DNA from: UBA1479 sp963976055
Lineage (GTDB): Bacteria; Pseudomonadota; Alphaproteobacteria; Rhodospirillales; Casp-alpha2
Reading direction: 5' to 3'
Assembly: GCA_963976055.1 (NCBI GenBank)
Contig: CAXBJB010000005.1
Coordinates: 124,001 to 188,000 of the forward strand
DNA length: 64,000 bases
In this document: piece by piece, positions 8,580-17,079 of the stretch
How the letters are laid out: every line of letters starts with the position of its first letter
Position numbering within the stretch: position 1 is the first letter of the stretch
Made by a program: the position numbers and the translations under genes
The notes under the pieces: generated by a model
What the model was told of the DNA's origin: nothing
Database searches by the model: none
What the model saw: the letters and a program-made list of their open reading frames with translations, nothing else

Positions 8580-8660
8580 GTCCAAGGCCCTGTATTCCCA
8601 ATGTCTTCCGGGCTATTACTGAGCGGGGCGATCGCCCAGAACCGGAGGACCCATCCACCC

Positions 8661-9314
8661 GTGAACCGTTTCCAAGGACAAAAGCTCGACTGTCTGCGCA
8701 GCACCCGGCCCGTGTTCCGGGGCCTGGCATTCCAAGTCGAAAGCGGCGGCGCGCTGATGCTGACCGGGCCCAACGGCTCGGGCAAGTCGTCGCTGCTGCG
8801 CCTCATGGCGGGGCTTCTGCCGCCGGCGGCGGGCAGCCTGTCGTGGAACGGCCAAACCATTTCCGACGATCCCGACGCCCATCGCCTGCGGCTGCGCTAT
8901 CTCGGCCATCTGGATGCCGTGAAACCGGCCCTGACGGCGGCGGAGAATTTGGCCTTCTGGGCCGGGCTGATGGGTGCGGACCCCGATACGGCCGTGGCCC
9001 CGGCGCTGGATGCGCTCGGCATCGGGCATCTGGCCGACCTGCCGGCGCGGTTTCTCTCGGCCGGGCAGAAGCGGCGCCTCAACCTCGCCCGTCTGGCGCT
9101 CGCCCCGGCCGCCATCTGGCTGCTGGACGAACCGGCGACGGCGCTGGATGCGGAAACCACCGGCCGCCTGCGCGGCCTGATCCAGCGCCACCGCGACACG
9201 GGCGGCATGGCCGTGGTCTCGACCCATTCGGACCTGGGGCTGAAGGACGCCGGCAATCTGGACCTTGCCGGCTTCGCCGCCCGCCCGTCGCTGGACGCGG
9301 ATACCGCCGCATGA
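8661..9314 (+). CDS. ccmA: Heme ABC exporter ATP-binding protein CcmA
   Basis: ATPase of the CcmABCD complex, which releases holo-CcmE during System I cytochrome c maturation. The GTG at 8661 is preferred: GGAGG is at 8644-8648 and the 217-aa product has family length, whereas upstream in-frame codons give an unrelated N-terminus. Walker A GPNGSGKS is at 36-43, the signature LSAGQKRR at 132-139 and Walker B IWLLDEP at 152-158. Its TGA overlaps the ccmB ATG (ATGA). First gene of a nearly complete ccmABCDEFGHI set. Confidence 0.92.
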   Translation: MNRFQGQKLDCLRSTRPVFRGLAFQVESGGALMLTGPNGSGKSSLLRLMAGLLPPAAGSLSWNGQTISDDPDAHRLRLRYLGHLDAVKPALTAAENLAFWAGLMGADPDTAVAPALDALGIGHLADLPARFLSAGQKRRLNLARLALAPAAIWLLDEPATALDAETTGRLRGLIQRHRDTGGMAVVSTHSDLGLKDAGNLDLAGFAARPSLDADTAA

Positions 9315-9976
9315 CCGGCTTCCGCGCCATCCTGACGCGCGACCTGCGCCTGGCCCTGCGCCAAGGCATGGACAGCGCCATGGTCGTCATGTTCTTCGTC
9401 ATCGCCGTGGTGCTGTTTCCGCTCGGCGTCGGGCCGGAGCCCAACGTGCTCGCGCGCATCGCGCCCGGGGTGCTGTGGGTCGCGGCCCTGCTGTCGGTGC
9501 TGCTGTCGCTGGAACGCCTGTTCCACACGGACTTCGAGGACGGCTCGCTGGAGCTTCTGGCCCTCAGCCCGCCCGCCCTGGAGGTCGTCGTGCTGGCCAA
9601 GGTGCTGGCCCATTGGCTGATCACCGGCCTGCCGCTGATCGTCGCCGCCCCCGTGCTGGCGGTGCTGCTGAACATGCCGGCGGACGGCTTCGGCCTGTTG
9701 CTGCTGGCGCTCTTGCTCGGCACCCCGACGCTCAGCCTGATCGGCGCCGTGGGCGCGGCGCTGATCCTGGGGTCGCGGCGCGGCGGCGTGCTGCTGGCGC
9801 TGTTGATCCTGCCGCTGTTCATTCCGGTGCTGATCTTCGGCGTCGGCGCGGTCGAGGCGGCCATCGGCGGCTTCCCGGCGCGCGCCCCCCTGCTGCTGCT
9901 GGGCGCGATCTTCGCGGGCGCCCTGGCGCTTTGTCCCTGGGGGGCGGCGGCGGGCCTTCGCCAAGCGCTGGAATAA
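9311..9976 (+). CDS. ccmB: Heme exporter permease CcmB
   Basis: Inner-membrane partner of CcmA, 221 aa with about six hydrophobic helices. The segment LERLFHTDFEDGSLELLALSP is the conserved CcmB loop thought to contact the ATPase. Translationally coupled to ccmA by a four-base overlap and followed 28 bases later by ccmC. Confidence 0.92.
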   Translation: MTGFRAILTRDLRLALRQGMDSAMVVMFFVIAVVLFPLGVGPEPNVLARIAPGVLWVAALLSVLLSLERLFHTDFEDGSLELLALSPPALEVVVLAKVLAHWLITGLPLIVAAPVLAVLLNMPADGFGLLLLALLLGTPTLSLIGAVGAALILGSRRGGVLLALLILPLFIPVLIFGVGAVEAAIGGFPARAPLLLLGAIFAGALALCPWGAAAGLRQALE

Positions 9977-10004
9977 ATTTTTCGAAGAGGGTAGCTTCCC
10001 GGCC

Positions 10005-10736
10005 ATGTTCAATTACTTCGCCAATCCGCGCCGCTTTATGAAGCTGGCCACGGTGCTGAGCCCCTGGCTGGCCGGGGCGACGATCGTGCTGGCGGCGGCC
10101 GGGCTTTACCTGGGCCTGTTCGCCTCGCCCGCCGATTACCAGCAGGGCGAGACCGTGCGCATCATGTACGTGCATGTGCCGGCGGCCTGGATGTCTTTGT
10201 TCTGCTATGTCGGGCTGGCGGTTTCCGCCGCCGTCGGGCTGATCTGGAAGCATCCGGTGGCCGACGTGGCGGCCCGGGCGACGGCGCCCATCGGCGCCTG
10301 CTTCACCTTCCTGGCGCTCTTGACCGGCTCGCTCTGGGGCAAGCCCATGTGGGGAGCTTGGTGGGTGTGGGACGCGCGCCTGACCTCGGTTCTGGTGCTG
10401 TTCTTCCTCTATCTCGGCTACATGGCGCTGAACAGCGCCTTCGACGACCCGCAGCGGGGGTCCAAGGCGTCGGCGATCCTGGCCATGGTCGGTCTGGTCA
10501 ACGTGCCGATCATCAAGTTTTCCGTCGACTGGTGGAACACCCTGCATCAGCCGGCGTCCATCGTGCGCATGGGCGGGCCGACCATCCATCCCGACATGCT
10601 GTGGCCCCTGTTCCTGATGATCGGGGCGTTCACGACCTATTATCTTTGGGTGCTGATGCTGCGCATGCGCCGCGAGCTGACGGAAACCCGCCTGCGCGCA
10701 CGGCGACAGATCCAGGCCGAGGAAGCCGGGGCGTGA
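10005..10736 (+). CDS. ccmC: Heme handling protein CcmC
   Basis: Inner-membrane protein (243 aa) that attaches heme to the CcmE histidine. The tryptophan-rich periplasmic signature WWVWDARLTS lies at about residues 120-129, with six hydrophobic helices around it; YVHVPAAWMS contributes one of the conserved heme-side histidines. A 160-base gap, unusually long for this operon, follows before ccmD. Confidence 0.93.
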   Translation: MFNYFANPRRFMKLATVLSPWLAGATIVLAAAGLYLGLFASPADYQQGETVRIMYVHVPAAWMSLFCYVGLAVSAAVGLIWKHPVADVAARATAPIGACFTFLALLTGSLWGKPMWGAWWVWDARLTSVLVLFFLYLGYMALNSAFDDPQRGSKASAILAMVGLVNVPIIKFSVDWWNTLHQPASIVRMGGPTIHPDMLWPLFLMIGAFTTYYLWVLMLRMRRELTETRLRARRQIQAEEAGA

Positions 10737-10896
10737 AAAACATATTCAATAAATTGCAATCTTGCCCCGAAAGCATGGGCCGCTAAACTGACCAACATCA
10801 AGGACGGCGCCGGTATCGGAGATATGATGCCGGTGTTGCCGATCCGGCGCACGGCCACCACATAAATGCCGCAATCAGAGGGCCCCTTCCAACATC

Positions 10897-11106
10897 ATGA
10901 ACAAGATCAGCGAATTCCTCGACATGGGCGGTTACGCGGGCTTCGTTTGGCCCAGCTACGGCGCCGTCATCGCCGTTCTGGCGGTCCTGCTGTGGCTCAG
11001 CCTGCGCGGGCTCAAGGCGGCGGAAAGCGAGCTGGCCCGCCTTGAAGGGGACGCCCCCCGAGCCCGGCGTGGTGCGGCCCCGAATGACGGAGCGGCCGGG
11101 CCGTGA
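10897..11106 (+). CDS. ccmD: Heme exporter accessory protein CcmD
   Basis: Small single-span membrane protein (69 aa) that stabilises the CcmABC-CcmE complex. The helix WPSYGAVIAVLAVLLWLSL is followed by a charged tail, and the N-terminal MGGYAGFVWPSYG is typical of CcmD. Its stop overlaps the ccmE ATG. About 160 bases separate it from ccmC, including partial inverted repeats but no clear terminator. Confidence 0.88.
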   Translation: MNKISEFLDMGGYAGFVWPSYGAVIAVLAVLLWLSLRGLKAAESELARLEGDAPRARRGAAPNDGAAGP

Positions 11107-11558
11107 AGCGCAAGCATAAACGCCTGACCTTCGCCGCCATCGGGCTGTGCCTGCTCGGCGTCGCCGCCGCCCTGGCGCTGACCGCCTTCGAGGACAGCAT
11201 CGTGTTCTTCCATTCGCCGACCGACATCGCCGAGGGCAAGGTCAAGATCGACCGCCGCGTGCGCCTGGGTGGCCTGGTCGAGGACGGCAGCGTGAAGAAA
11301 CAGGCCGGTGCCGTCACCGCCTTCCGCATCACCGACGGCGCCAACGTGATCGACGTGACCTACAGGGGCATCCTGCCCGACCTGTTCCGCGAGGGGCAGG
11401 GCGTGGTCACCGAAGGCCGCCTGCAGGGCAGCCTGTTCGTGGCCGAGGAAGTCCTGGCCAAGCACGACGAAAATTACATGCCGCCCGAAGTCGCCGACGC
11501 GTTGAAGAAATCCGGCCGCTGGCAGGAAGGATCGGGCAAAGGGGAAAATGCCAAATGA
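11103..11558 (+). CDS. ccmE: Cytochrome c maturation heme chaperone CcmE
   Basis: Membrane-anchored periplasmic chaperone (151 aa) that binds heme covalently before handing it to CcmF/H. One N-terminal helix covers about residues 10-28, followed by an OB-fold. The heme-binding His is H121 in AKHDENY, with the conserved Tyr at 125. ATGA overlaps link it to both ccmD and ccmF. Confidence 0.95.
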   Translation: MKRKHKRLTFAAIGLCLLGVAAALALTAFEDSIVFFHSPTDIAEGKVKIDRRVRLGGLVEDGSVKKQAGAVTAFRITDGANVIDVTYRGILPDLFREGQGVVTEGRLQGSLFVAEEVLAKHDENYMPPEVADALKKSGRWQEGSGKGENAK

Positions 11559-13549
11559 TCGCCGAACTGGGCCATTTCGCGCTGATCCTGGCGCTGTTCG
11601 TTTCCGCCGTGCAGGCGACCCTGCCGCTGATCGGCGCGCATCGGGGCGACGCCGGATGGATGGCCGTCGCCCGTCCGGCGGCGTTGGCGCAGTTCCTGCT
11701 GGTCGCCGTCGCCTTCGGCTGCCTGATGAACCTCTACATCACGTCGGATTTTTCCGTCCTCAACGTCGCCCAGAACTCGCACACCGATAAACCGCTGATC
11801 TACAAGATTTCCGGCGTGTGGGGGAACCACGAGGGCTCGATGCTGCTGTGGGTGCTGATCCTGGCCCTGTTCGGTTCCGCCGTCGCCGCCTTCGGCGCCA
11901 ACCTGCCGCCGTCCTTGCGCGCCCGCGTGCTGTCGATCCAGGCGCTGATCGCCGTCGGCTTCTACCTGTTCATCCTCTTGACCTCGAACCCGTTCGAGCG
12001 GCTGATCCCCGCCCCCGTCAACGGCAACGACCTGAACCCGCTGCTGCAGGACCCGGGCCTCGCCTTTCATCCGCCCATGCTCTACCTGGGTTATGTCGGC
12101 TTCTCCATGGCCTTTTCCTTCGCCATCGCGGCCCTGATCGAAGGCCGGGTCGATGCCGCCTGGGCGCGCTGGGTACGGCCCTGGACCCTGGCCGCCTGGT
12201 GCTTCCTCACGGCCGGCATCGGATTGGGCAGTTGGTGGGCCTATTACGAACTGGGCTGGGGCGGCTGGTGGTACTGGGATCCGGTCGAAAACGCGTCGTT
12301 CATGCCCTGGCTGGCGGGCACGGCCCTGCTGCATTCGGCCACGGTGGTGGAAAAGCGCGACACGCTCAAGGGCTGGACCATCCTGCTCGCCATCATCACC
12401 TTTTCCATGAGCCTGCTGGGCACCTTCCTGGTGCGCTCGGGCGTGCTGACCTCGGTCCATGCCTTCGCCACGGACCCGACGCGCGGCGTGTTCATCCTGA
12501 TCCTGCTGATCATCGTGATCGGCGGCTCGCTCGCCTTATACGCCTGGCGCGGTCCGCAATTGGTCTCGACCGGCCTGTTCCAGCCGATCAGCCGCGAAGG
12601 TGGATTGCTGTTCAACAATCTGGTCATGGCGACGGCGACGGCGGTGGTGCTGCTGGGCACGCTCTATCCCCTGCTGCTCGACGCCGTCGGCGGCGGCAAG
12701 GTCTCGGTCGGCCCGCCGTTCTTCAACGCCGTGTTCATCCCCATCATGCTGCCGATGATCGTGGTCATGGCGGTCGGCCCCATGCTGAACTGGAAACGCG
12801 GCGACTGGCGCGCCGCCGTGGCGCGCCTGTGGCCGGCCATGGTGGCGGCCCTGCTGGCCGCCGTCGGCGCCTGGGCGCTGGTCACCGACGGCCCGTTCCT
12901 TGGCATCGTCGGCATGGCGCTGGCGGCTTGGCTCGCCGTCGGCACGCTGGTCGAACTGGCGGAACGCCTGCGCCTGGGCCGCGACGGCCTGGGCCGCGCC
13001 CTGTCCCGCCTTGCGCGTCAGCCGCGCGCCGCCTGGGGCATGACCCTGGCCCATCTGGGCCTGGCCGTGACCATCGCCGGGATGACCGGCGCCGGGGCCT
13101 GGGTCAAGGAAAGCATCCAGGTCATGGCGCCGGGCGACACGGTGACACTGGCCGGTTACGAATTCCGTTTCGACGGCGCCAAAAGCGGCCAGGGCCCCAA
13201 TTACACCTTTACCGCCGGTCATTTCACCGTGTCCAAGAGCGGGCGGGTGCTGGTCGTCCTCGACCCGGAAAAGCGCGTCTACAACGTGTCGGGCCAGCCG
13301 ACCACCGAGGCCGGGATCGAGCCCACCCTGCTGGGCGACATCTATGCCGTGATCGGCGACCAGGGCACCACGCCCGAAGGCAAGCCCGGCTTCGTCACGC
13401 GGCTGTATTTCAACCCCCTGGTCGCCTGGATGTGGGGCGGCCTGATGATCATGATCGCGGGGGGTGCCCTCAGCCTGTCGGACCGCCGTCACCGCGTCGG
13501 CGCCCCGGCCCGGCGAGGCGCCGTGGTCCAGGCCGCGGGCGCGGACTGA
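11555..13549 (+). CDS. ccmF: Cytochrome c heme lyase subunit CcmF
   Basis: Large polytopic membrane protein (664 aa) that, with CcmH, ligates heme to the CXXCH of apocytochromes. The hallmark GGWWYWDPVENAS lies at about residues 235-247, with the other conserved segments ISGVWGNHEGSMLLWVLIL and FLVRSGVLTSVHAFATDPTRG. The ATG at 11555 overlaps the ccmE stop; an earlier in-frame codon lies inside ccmE and is not needed. Confidence 0.96.
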   Translation: MIAELGHFALILALFVSAVQATLPLIGAHRGDAGWMAVARPAALAQFLLVAVAFGCLMNLYITSDFSVLNVAQNSHTDKPLIYKISGVWGNHEGSMLLWVLILALFGSAVAAFGANLPPSLRARVLSIQALIAVGFYLFILLTSNPFERLIPAPVNGNDLNPLLQDPGLAFHPPMLYLGYVGFSMAFSFAIAALIEGRVDAAWARWVRPWTLAAWCFLTAGIGLGSWWAYYELGWGGWWYWDPVENASFMPWLAGTALLHSATVVEKRDTLKGWTILLAIITFSMSLLGTFLVRSGVLTSVHAFATDPTRGVFILILLIIVIGGSLALYAWRGPQLVSTGLFQPISREGGLLFNNLVMATATAVVLLGTLYPLLLDAVGGGKVSVGPPFFNAVFIPIMLPMIVVMAVGPMLNWKRGDWRAAVARLWPAMVAALLAAVGAWALVTDGPFLGIVGMALAAWLAVGTLVELAERLRLGRDGLGRALSRLARQPRAAWGMTLAHLGLAVTIAGMTGAGAWVKESIQVMAPGDTVTLAGYEFRFDGAKSGQGPNYTFTAGHFTVSKSGRVLVVLDPEKRVYNVSGQPTTEAGIEPTLLGDIYAVIGDQGTTPEGKPGFVTRLYFNPLVAWMWGGLMIMIAGGALSLSDRRHRVGAPARRGAVVQAAGAD

Positions 13550-13558
13550 GGACACGCC

Positions 13559-14110
13559 ATGAAATCGCGCCTGCCCTATCTGCTGCCGCTCGGCCTGTTC
13601 CTGGTGCTTGCCCTCTACTTCGCGGTCGGCCTGACCAAGGATCCGAAGATCATCCCCTCGGCCCTGATCGACAAACCGGCGCCGGAATTCACCTTGCCGC
13701 CCGTGGCCGGCGGCAAGACCCCGGGCTTCGCCACGGCCGACCTGAAAAAAGGCCAAGTCAGCATCGTCAACGTGTTCGCCAGCTGGTGCGTGCCCTGCCG
13801 CGCCGAACATCCCGAGATCAACAAGCTGGCCAAGATGGGCATCGTTCCCGTCTACGGCCTGAACTACAAGGACACGCCCGAGGCGGCGCGCGCCTGGCTC
13901 AACCAACTGGGAGACAACTACACGGCCACGGGGGCCGACGAAAGCGGGCGCATCGGCATCGACTGGGGTGTCTATGGCGTGCCCGAGACCTTCATCGTCG
14001 ACGGCACGGGGCGCATCCGCTTCAAGCATGTCGGCCCCATCGTCGGCGACAAGCTGGAAAAAGAAATCCTGCCGCTGATCCGCGCGATCCAAAAGGGGAG
14101 CGGCAAATGA
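13559..14110 (+). CDS. ccmG: Thiol:disulfide oxidoreductase CcmG/DsbE
   Basis: Membrane-tethered periplasmic thioredoxin-like reductant (183 aa) that keeps the apocytochrome or CcmH cysteines reduced. An N-terminal helix (about residues 5-25) precedes a thioredoxin fold with active-site WCVPC (C77, C80) and the family sequence YGLNYKDTPEAARAWL; the cis-Pro segment is GVYGVPETF. Its TGA overlaps the ccmH start. Confidence 0.93.
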   Translation: MKSRLPYLLPLGLFLVLALYFAVGLTKDPKIIPSALIDKPAPEFTLPPVAGGKTPGFATADLKKGQVSIVNVFASWCVPCRAEHPEINKLAKMGIVPVYGLNYKDTPEAARAWLNQLGDNYTATGADESGRIGIDWGVYGVPETFIVDGTGRIRFKHVGPIVGDKLEKEILPLIRAIQKGSGK

Positions 14111-14592
14111 CGCGCCCCCTCTTCGCCGTTATGGCCGTGGCCCTGCTGCTGGCGGTTCTGCCCCTGTCATCCGCCCGCGCCGTCAACCCGGACGAGATGC
14201 TGGCCGACCCGGCGCTGGAACACCGCGCGCGGGTAATCTCCAGGGATCTGCGCTGCCTGGTCTGCCAAAACCAGTCGATCGACGATTCCGACGCGGGCCT
14301 GGCCAAGGATTTGCGCGTGCTGGTGCGCGAGCGTCTGAAGGCCGGTGACAGCAACGAACAGGTGATCAATTACGTGGTTGCCCGCTACGGCGATTTCGTG
14401 TTGTTGAAACCACCGGTGAAGGCCTCGACCATCGTGCTTTGGGCCGGACCGGCGGTGGTTGCCTTGTTCGGCATCCTGGCCTTGATCCTGTTTTACCGCC
14501 GCCGCCGCACGGCATCGCCGGTCGCGGTGAAGCCCTTGTCGGCCGAAGAACGGGCGCGCCTGAACAAACTGCTTGAGGGAGACGCCCCATGA
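14107..14592 (+). CDS. ccmH: Cytochrome c maturation protein CcmH (CcmL type)
   Basis: Periplasmic thioredox partner (161 aa) in the heme-ligation step. A signal sequence covers the first 25 residues, LRCLVCQN carries the redox pair C50 and C53, and a C-terminal helix (about 105-125) anchors the protein. The ATG at 14107 overlaps the ccmG stop. The E. coli CcmH is a fusion; here the CcmI part is a separate gene, as is usual in Alphaproteobacteria. Confidence 0.93.
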   Translation: MTRPLFAVMAVALLLAVLPLSSARAVNPDEMLADPALEHRARVISRDLRCLVCQNQSIDDSDAGLAKDLRVLVRERLKAGDSNEQVINYVVARYGDFVLLKPPVKASTIVLWAGPAVVALFGILALILFYRRRRTASPVAVKPLSAEERARLNKLLEGDAP

Positions 14593-15731
14593 CCGCCCTG
14601 GTCATCGCCATGGCGGTGCTGGCGGCCGTTGTCGGGCTGGCCCTGGCCGGGCCGCTGCTGCGCCGCAACGCCGCCCCCGCAGCTCGCGCCGAATACGATC
14701 TGACCGTTTTCCGCGACCAGTTGAAAGAGATCGAGCGCGACGCGGCCCAGGGTCTGCTGGATGCCGAGACCGCCGAGGCCGCGCGCCTGGAAGTCCAACG
14801 CCGCATGCTGGCCGCCGACACGGAATTGCAGGCCGGATCCGGTGCCGCGGCAGGCAGCGGCGGCCCGCGCCGCCTGACCGCCGTGCTGATCGGCGCCGGC
14901 GTGCCGCTGGCGGCGGCGGCCCTCTACATCGTCCTGGGATCGCCCGACCAGCCGGATCAGCCCTTCGCCGCCCGCGACCTGTCCGCCGCACAGGCGGCGG
15001 TACAGACCGCGGCGCGCCCGGAAGCCAATCCCGAAATGACCGCCATGGTCGACCGCCTGGCCGAACGGCTGCAGGAAAACCCGGACGATATCGAGGGCTG
15101 GCTGCTGCTCGGCCGCAGCTACATTTCCATGGAACGCTTCGCCGAAGCCCTGAACGCCTTCGCCCGCGCGCGCAAGATCGCCGACGGCCGAACCGACGTG
15201 GAAATTGCCTATGCCGAGGCCCTGATTCTGACCGGCCAGATGAAGGTCACGGACGACGCGGCGGCGATTTTCCGGGCCGTTCGCGACAAGGCCCCGTTCA
15301 ACCCCAAGGCCCGCTATTACCTGGGCCTGAAAAAGGCCCAGGCCGGCGACGTCAACGGGGCGCTGCAGGACTGGGCCGATCTGGTCGCCATTTCGTCGGA
15401 AGACGCCCCCTGGGTGCCCGTGGTGCGCCAACAGATCGCCCGCGCCGCCGAGGAACTGAAGATCGATCCCCTGACCATCACCATGTCCGAGGACGCCCGC
15501 AAGCTGTTGGCACAACAGCCCCCGGTGCTGCGCCCCTCGACCCCCATCATGCCGCCCGCCGAAACGGCGGGACGCCCCCACCGCCCAACCGGGACCGTCC
15601 CGCGAACAGATGGAGGCGGCCCAGGAAATGACCGCCGAGGACCGCGACGCCATGATCCGCGGAATGGTCGAGCGTCTGGCCAACCGGCTGAAGGAAAATC
15701 CGGACGATCTGGCCGGCTGGACGCGGCTTGA
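14589..15731 (+). CDS. ccmI: Cytochrome c maturation protein CcmI, frame lost near the 3' end
   Basis: Inner-membrane TPR protein that holds apocytochrome c for heme attachment. The readable part has an N-terminal helix, a coiled segment (FRDQLKEIERDAAQGLLDAE), a second helix near residues 98-115 and a TPR region (EGWLLLGRSYISMERFAEAL). After residue 330 (ETAGRP) the frame goes out of register and reads a non-native basic tail to a stop at 15731. One extra C in the five-C run at 15575-15579 explains this; with four C the frame runs to 15807. It may be a sequencing or assembly error or a real mutation. Confidence 0.85.
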   Translation: MTALVIAMAVLAAVVGLALAGPLLRRNAAPAARAEYDLTVFRDQLKEIERDAAQGLLDAETAEAARLEVQRRMLAADTELQAGSGAAAGSGGPRRLTAVLIGAGVPLAAAALYIVLGSPDQPDQPFAARDLSAAQAAVQTAARPEANPEMTAMVDRLAERLQENPDDIEGWLLLGRSYISMERFAEALNAFARARKIADGRTDVEIAYAEALILTGQMKVTDDAAAIFRAVRDKAPFNPKARYYLGLKKAQAGDVNGALQDWADLVAISSEDAPWVPVVRQQIARAAEELKIDPLTITMSEDARKLLAQQPPVLRPSTPIMPPAETAGRPHRPTGTVPRTDGGGPGNDRRGPRRHDPRNGRASGQPAEGKSGRSGRLDAA

Positions 15732-15807
15732 ACGCGCCTACCGGGTGCTGGGCGACACGGCCAAGGCCGACGCGGCGGCGGCCGAGATCAAGCGGCTTGC
15801 TCCCTAA
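15580..15807 (+). pseudogene. ccmI: Displaced 3' part of ccmI (another reading frame)
   Basis: In frame with the ATG at 15610 this reads REQMEAAQEM and then a TPR-like block (LANRLKENPDDLAGWTRLER) ending EIKRLAP at 15807. That block repeats the design of the upstream ccmI TPR (LAERLQENPDDIEGWLLLGR), so it is the genuine CcmI C-terminus cut off by the one-base shift, not a separate gene. Joined, the protein would be about 405 aa, within the family range. Confidence 0.75.
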
Positions 15808-15885
15808 TTGGCCACTTGGCCTCCTGGCTGTGACCGCCTATAACCCCGAGAAATCCCACTAAATCGACCAAGGGACAGCCTGACC

Positions 15886-17079
15886 ATGCGCCAATTCAAG
15901 ACCATCGACGATCTCGACGTCCGGAGCAAAACCGTCCTGGTCCGCTGCGACCTCAACGTGCCCATGAAGGACGGCCAGGTCTCCGACGCCACGCGCCTTG
16001 AGCGTTCCGCCGTGACCCTGACCGATCTGATCACGGCGGGGGCCCGGGTCTGCGTGCTGTCCCATTTCGACCGGCCCAAGGGCAAGATCGTCCCCGGCAT
16101 GAGTCTGAAGCCCGTGGCCGACGCCCTGTCCGGCATCCTGGGGCGCGAGATCGCCTTCGCCCCCGACTGCATCGGCCCCAAGGCCCGGGCCGTGATAGAC
16201 GCCATGAAGGACGGCGAAGTCTGCGTGCTGGAAAACCTGCGCTTCCACGCCGAAGAGGAAGCCAACGACCCCGCCTTCGCCGCCGATCTGGCCGCGTTGG
16301 GGGATTTCTACGTCAACGACGCCTTTTCCGTGTCGCACCGGGCCCATGCCTCGACCGAGGCCATCGCCCGCATCCTGCCCGCCGCCGCCGGCCGTTTGAT
16401 GCAGGCCGAACTGGACGCCCTGACCAAAGCCCTGGAAGCCCCGGAACATCCGGTCGCGGCCGTGGTCGGCGGCGCCAAGGTCTCAACCAAGATGGAAGTC
16501 CTGGGAAACCTGGTGGAAAAGGTCGATCTTCTGATCATCGGCGGCGGCATGGCCAATACCTTCCTGCACGCCCAAGGCATCGACGTCGGCAAGTCGCTGT
16601 GTGAACACGACATGGCCGATGCAGCCAGGGACATCCTTGCCCGCGCCGAGGCCGCCGGCTGCGAGGTCGCCCTGCCCGTCGATGCGGTGATTGCCCGCGA
16701 ATTCAGGGAGGGGGCGCCGTCGGACGTGGTCGACGTGCGCGCCGTGCCCAAGGACGCCATGATGCTGGACGTCGGCCCGGTCACGGTCCAGCACCTGACC
16801 GAGCGGCTGAAGGACTGCCGCACCCTGGTGTGGAACGGCCCCCTGGGGGCGTTCGAGATCAAACCCTTCGACGCCGGCACCAATGAGCTGGCCCGCGCGG
16901 CGGCGGTGCTGACCCGGGCCGGCACGCTGACATCCGTCGCGGGCGGGGGTGACACGGTGGCAGCGCTGATCAATGCCGGCGTGGCGGCCGAATTTTCCTA
17001 TGTCTCCGCCGCCGGCGGGGCGTTCCTGGAATGGCTGGAAGGCAAGGACCTACCCGGCGTCGCGGTCCTTCGAACCTGA
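15886..17079 (+). CDS. pgk: Phosphoglycerate kinase
   Basis: Glycolytic and gluconeogenic enzyme interconverting 1,3-bisphosphoglycerate and 3-phosphoglycerate; 397 aa, a full-length two-domain kinase. Motifs: RCDLNVP (20-26), SHFDRPKG (59-66), GGAKVSTK (about 195-202) and GGGDTVAAL (about 353-361) for nucleotide binding. A CAAGGGA ribosome site precedes the ATG. It stands alone rather than with gap or fba. Its last 30 bases overlap the convergent HAMP gene. Confidence 0.97.
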   Translation: MRQFKTIDDLDVRSKTVLVRCDLNVPMKDGQVSDATRLERSAVTLTDLITAGARVCVLSHFDRPKGKIVPGMSLKPVADALSGILGREIAFAPDCIGPKARAVIDAMKDGEVCVLENLRFHAEEEANDPAFAADLAALGDFYVNDAFSVSHRAHASTEAIARILPAAAGRLMQAELDALTKALEAPEHPVAAVVGGAKVSTKMEVLGNLVEKVDLLIIGGGMANTFLHAQGIDVGKSLCEHDMADAARDILARAEAAGCEVALPVDAVIAREFREGAPSDVVDVRAVPKDAMMLDVGPVTVQHLTERLKDCRTLVWNGPLGAFEIKPFDAGTNELARAAAVLTRAGTLTSVAGGGDTVAALINAGVAAEFSYVSAAGGAFLEWLEGKDLPGVAVLRT

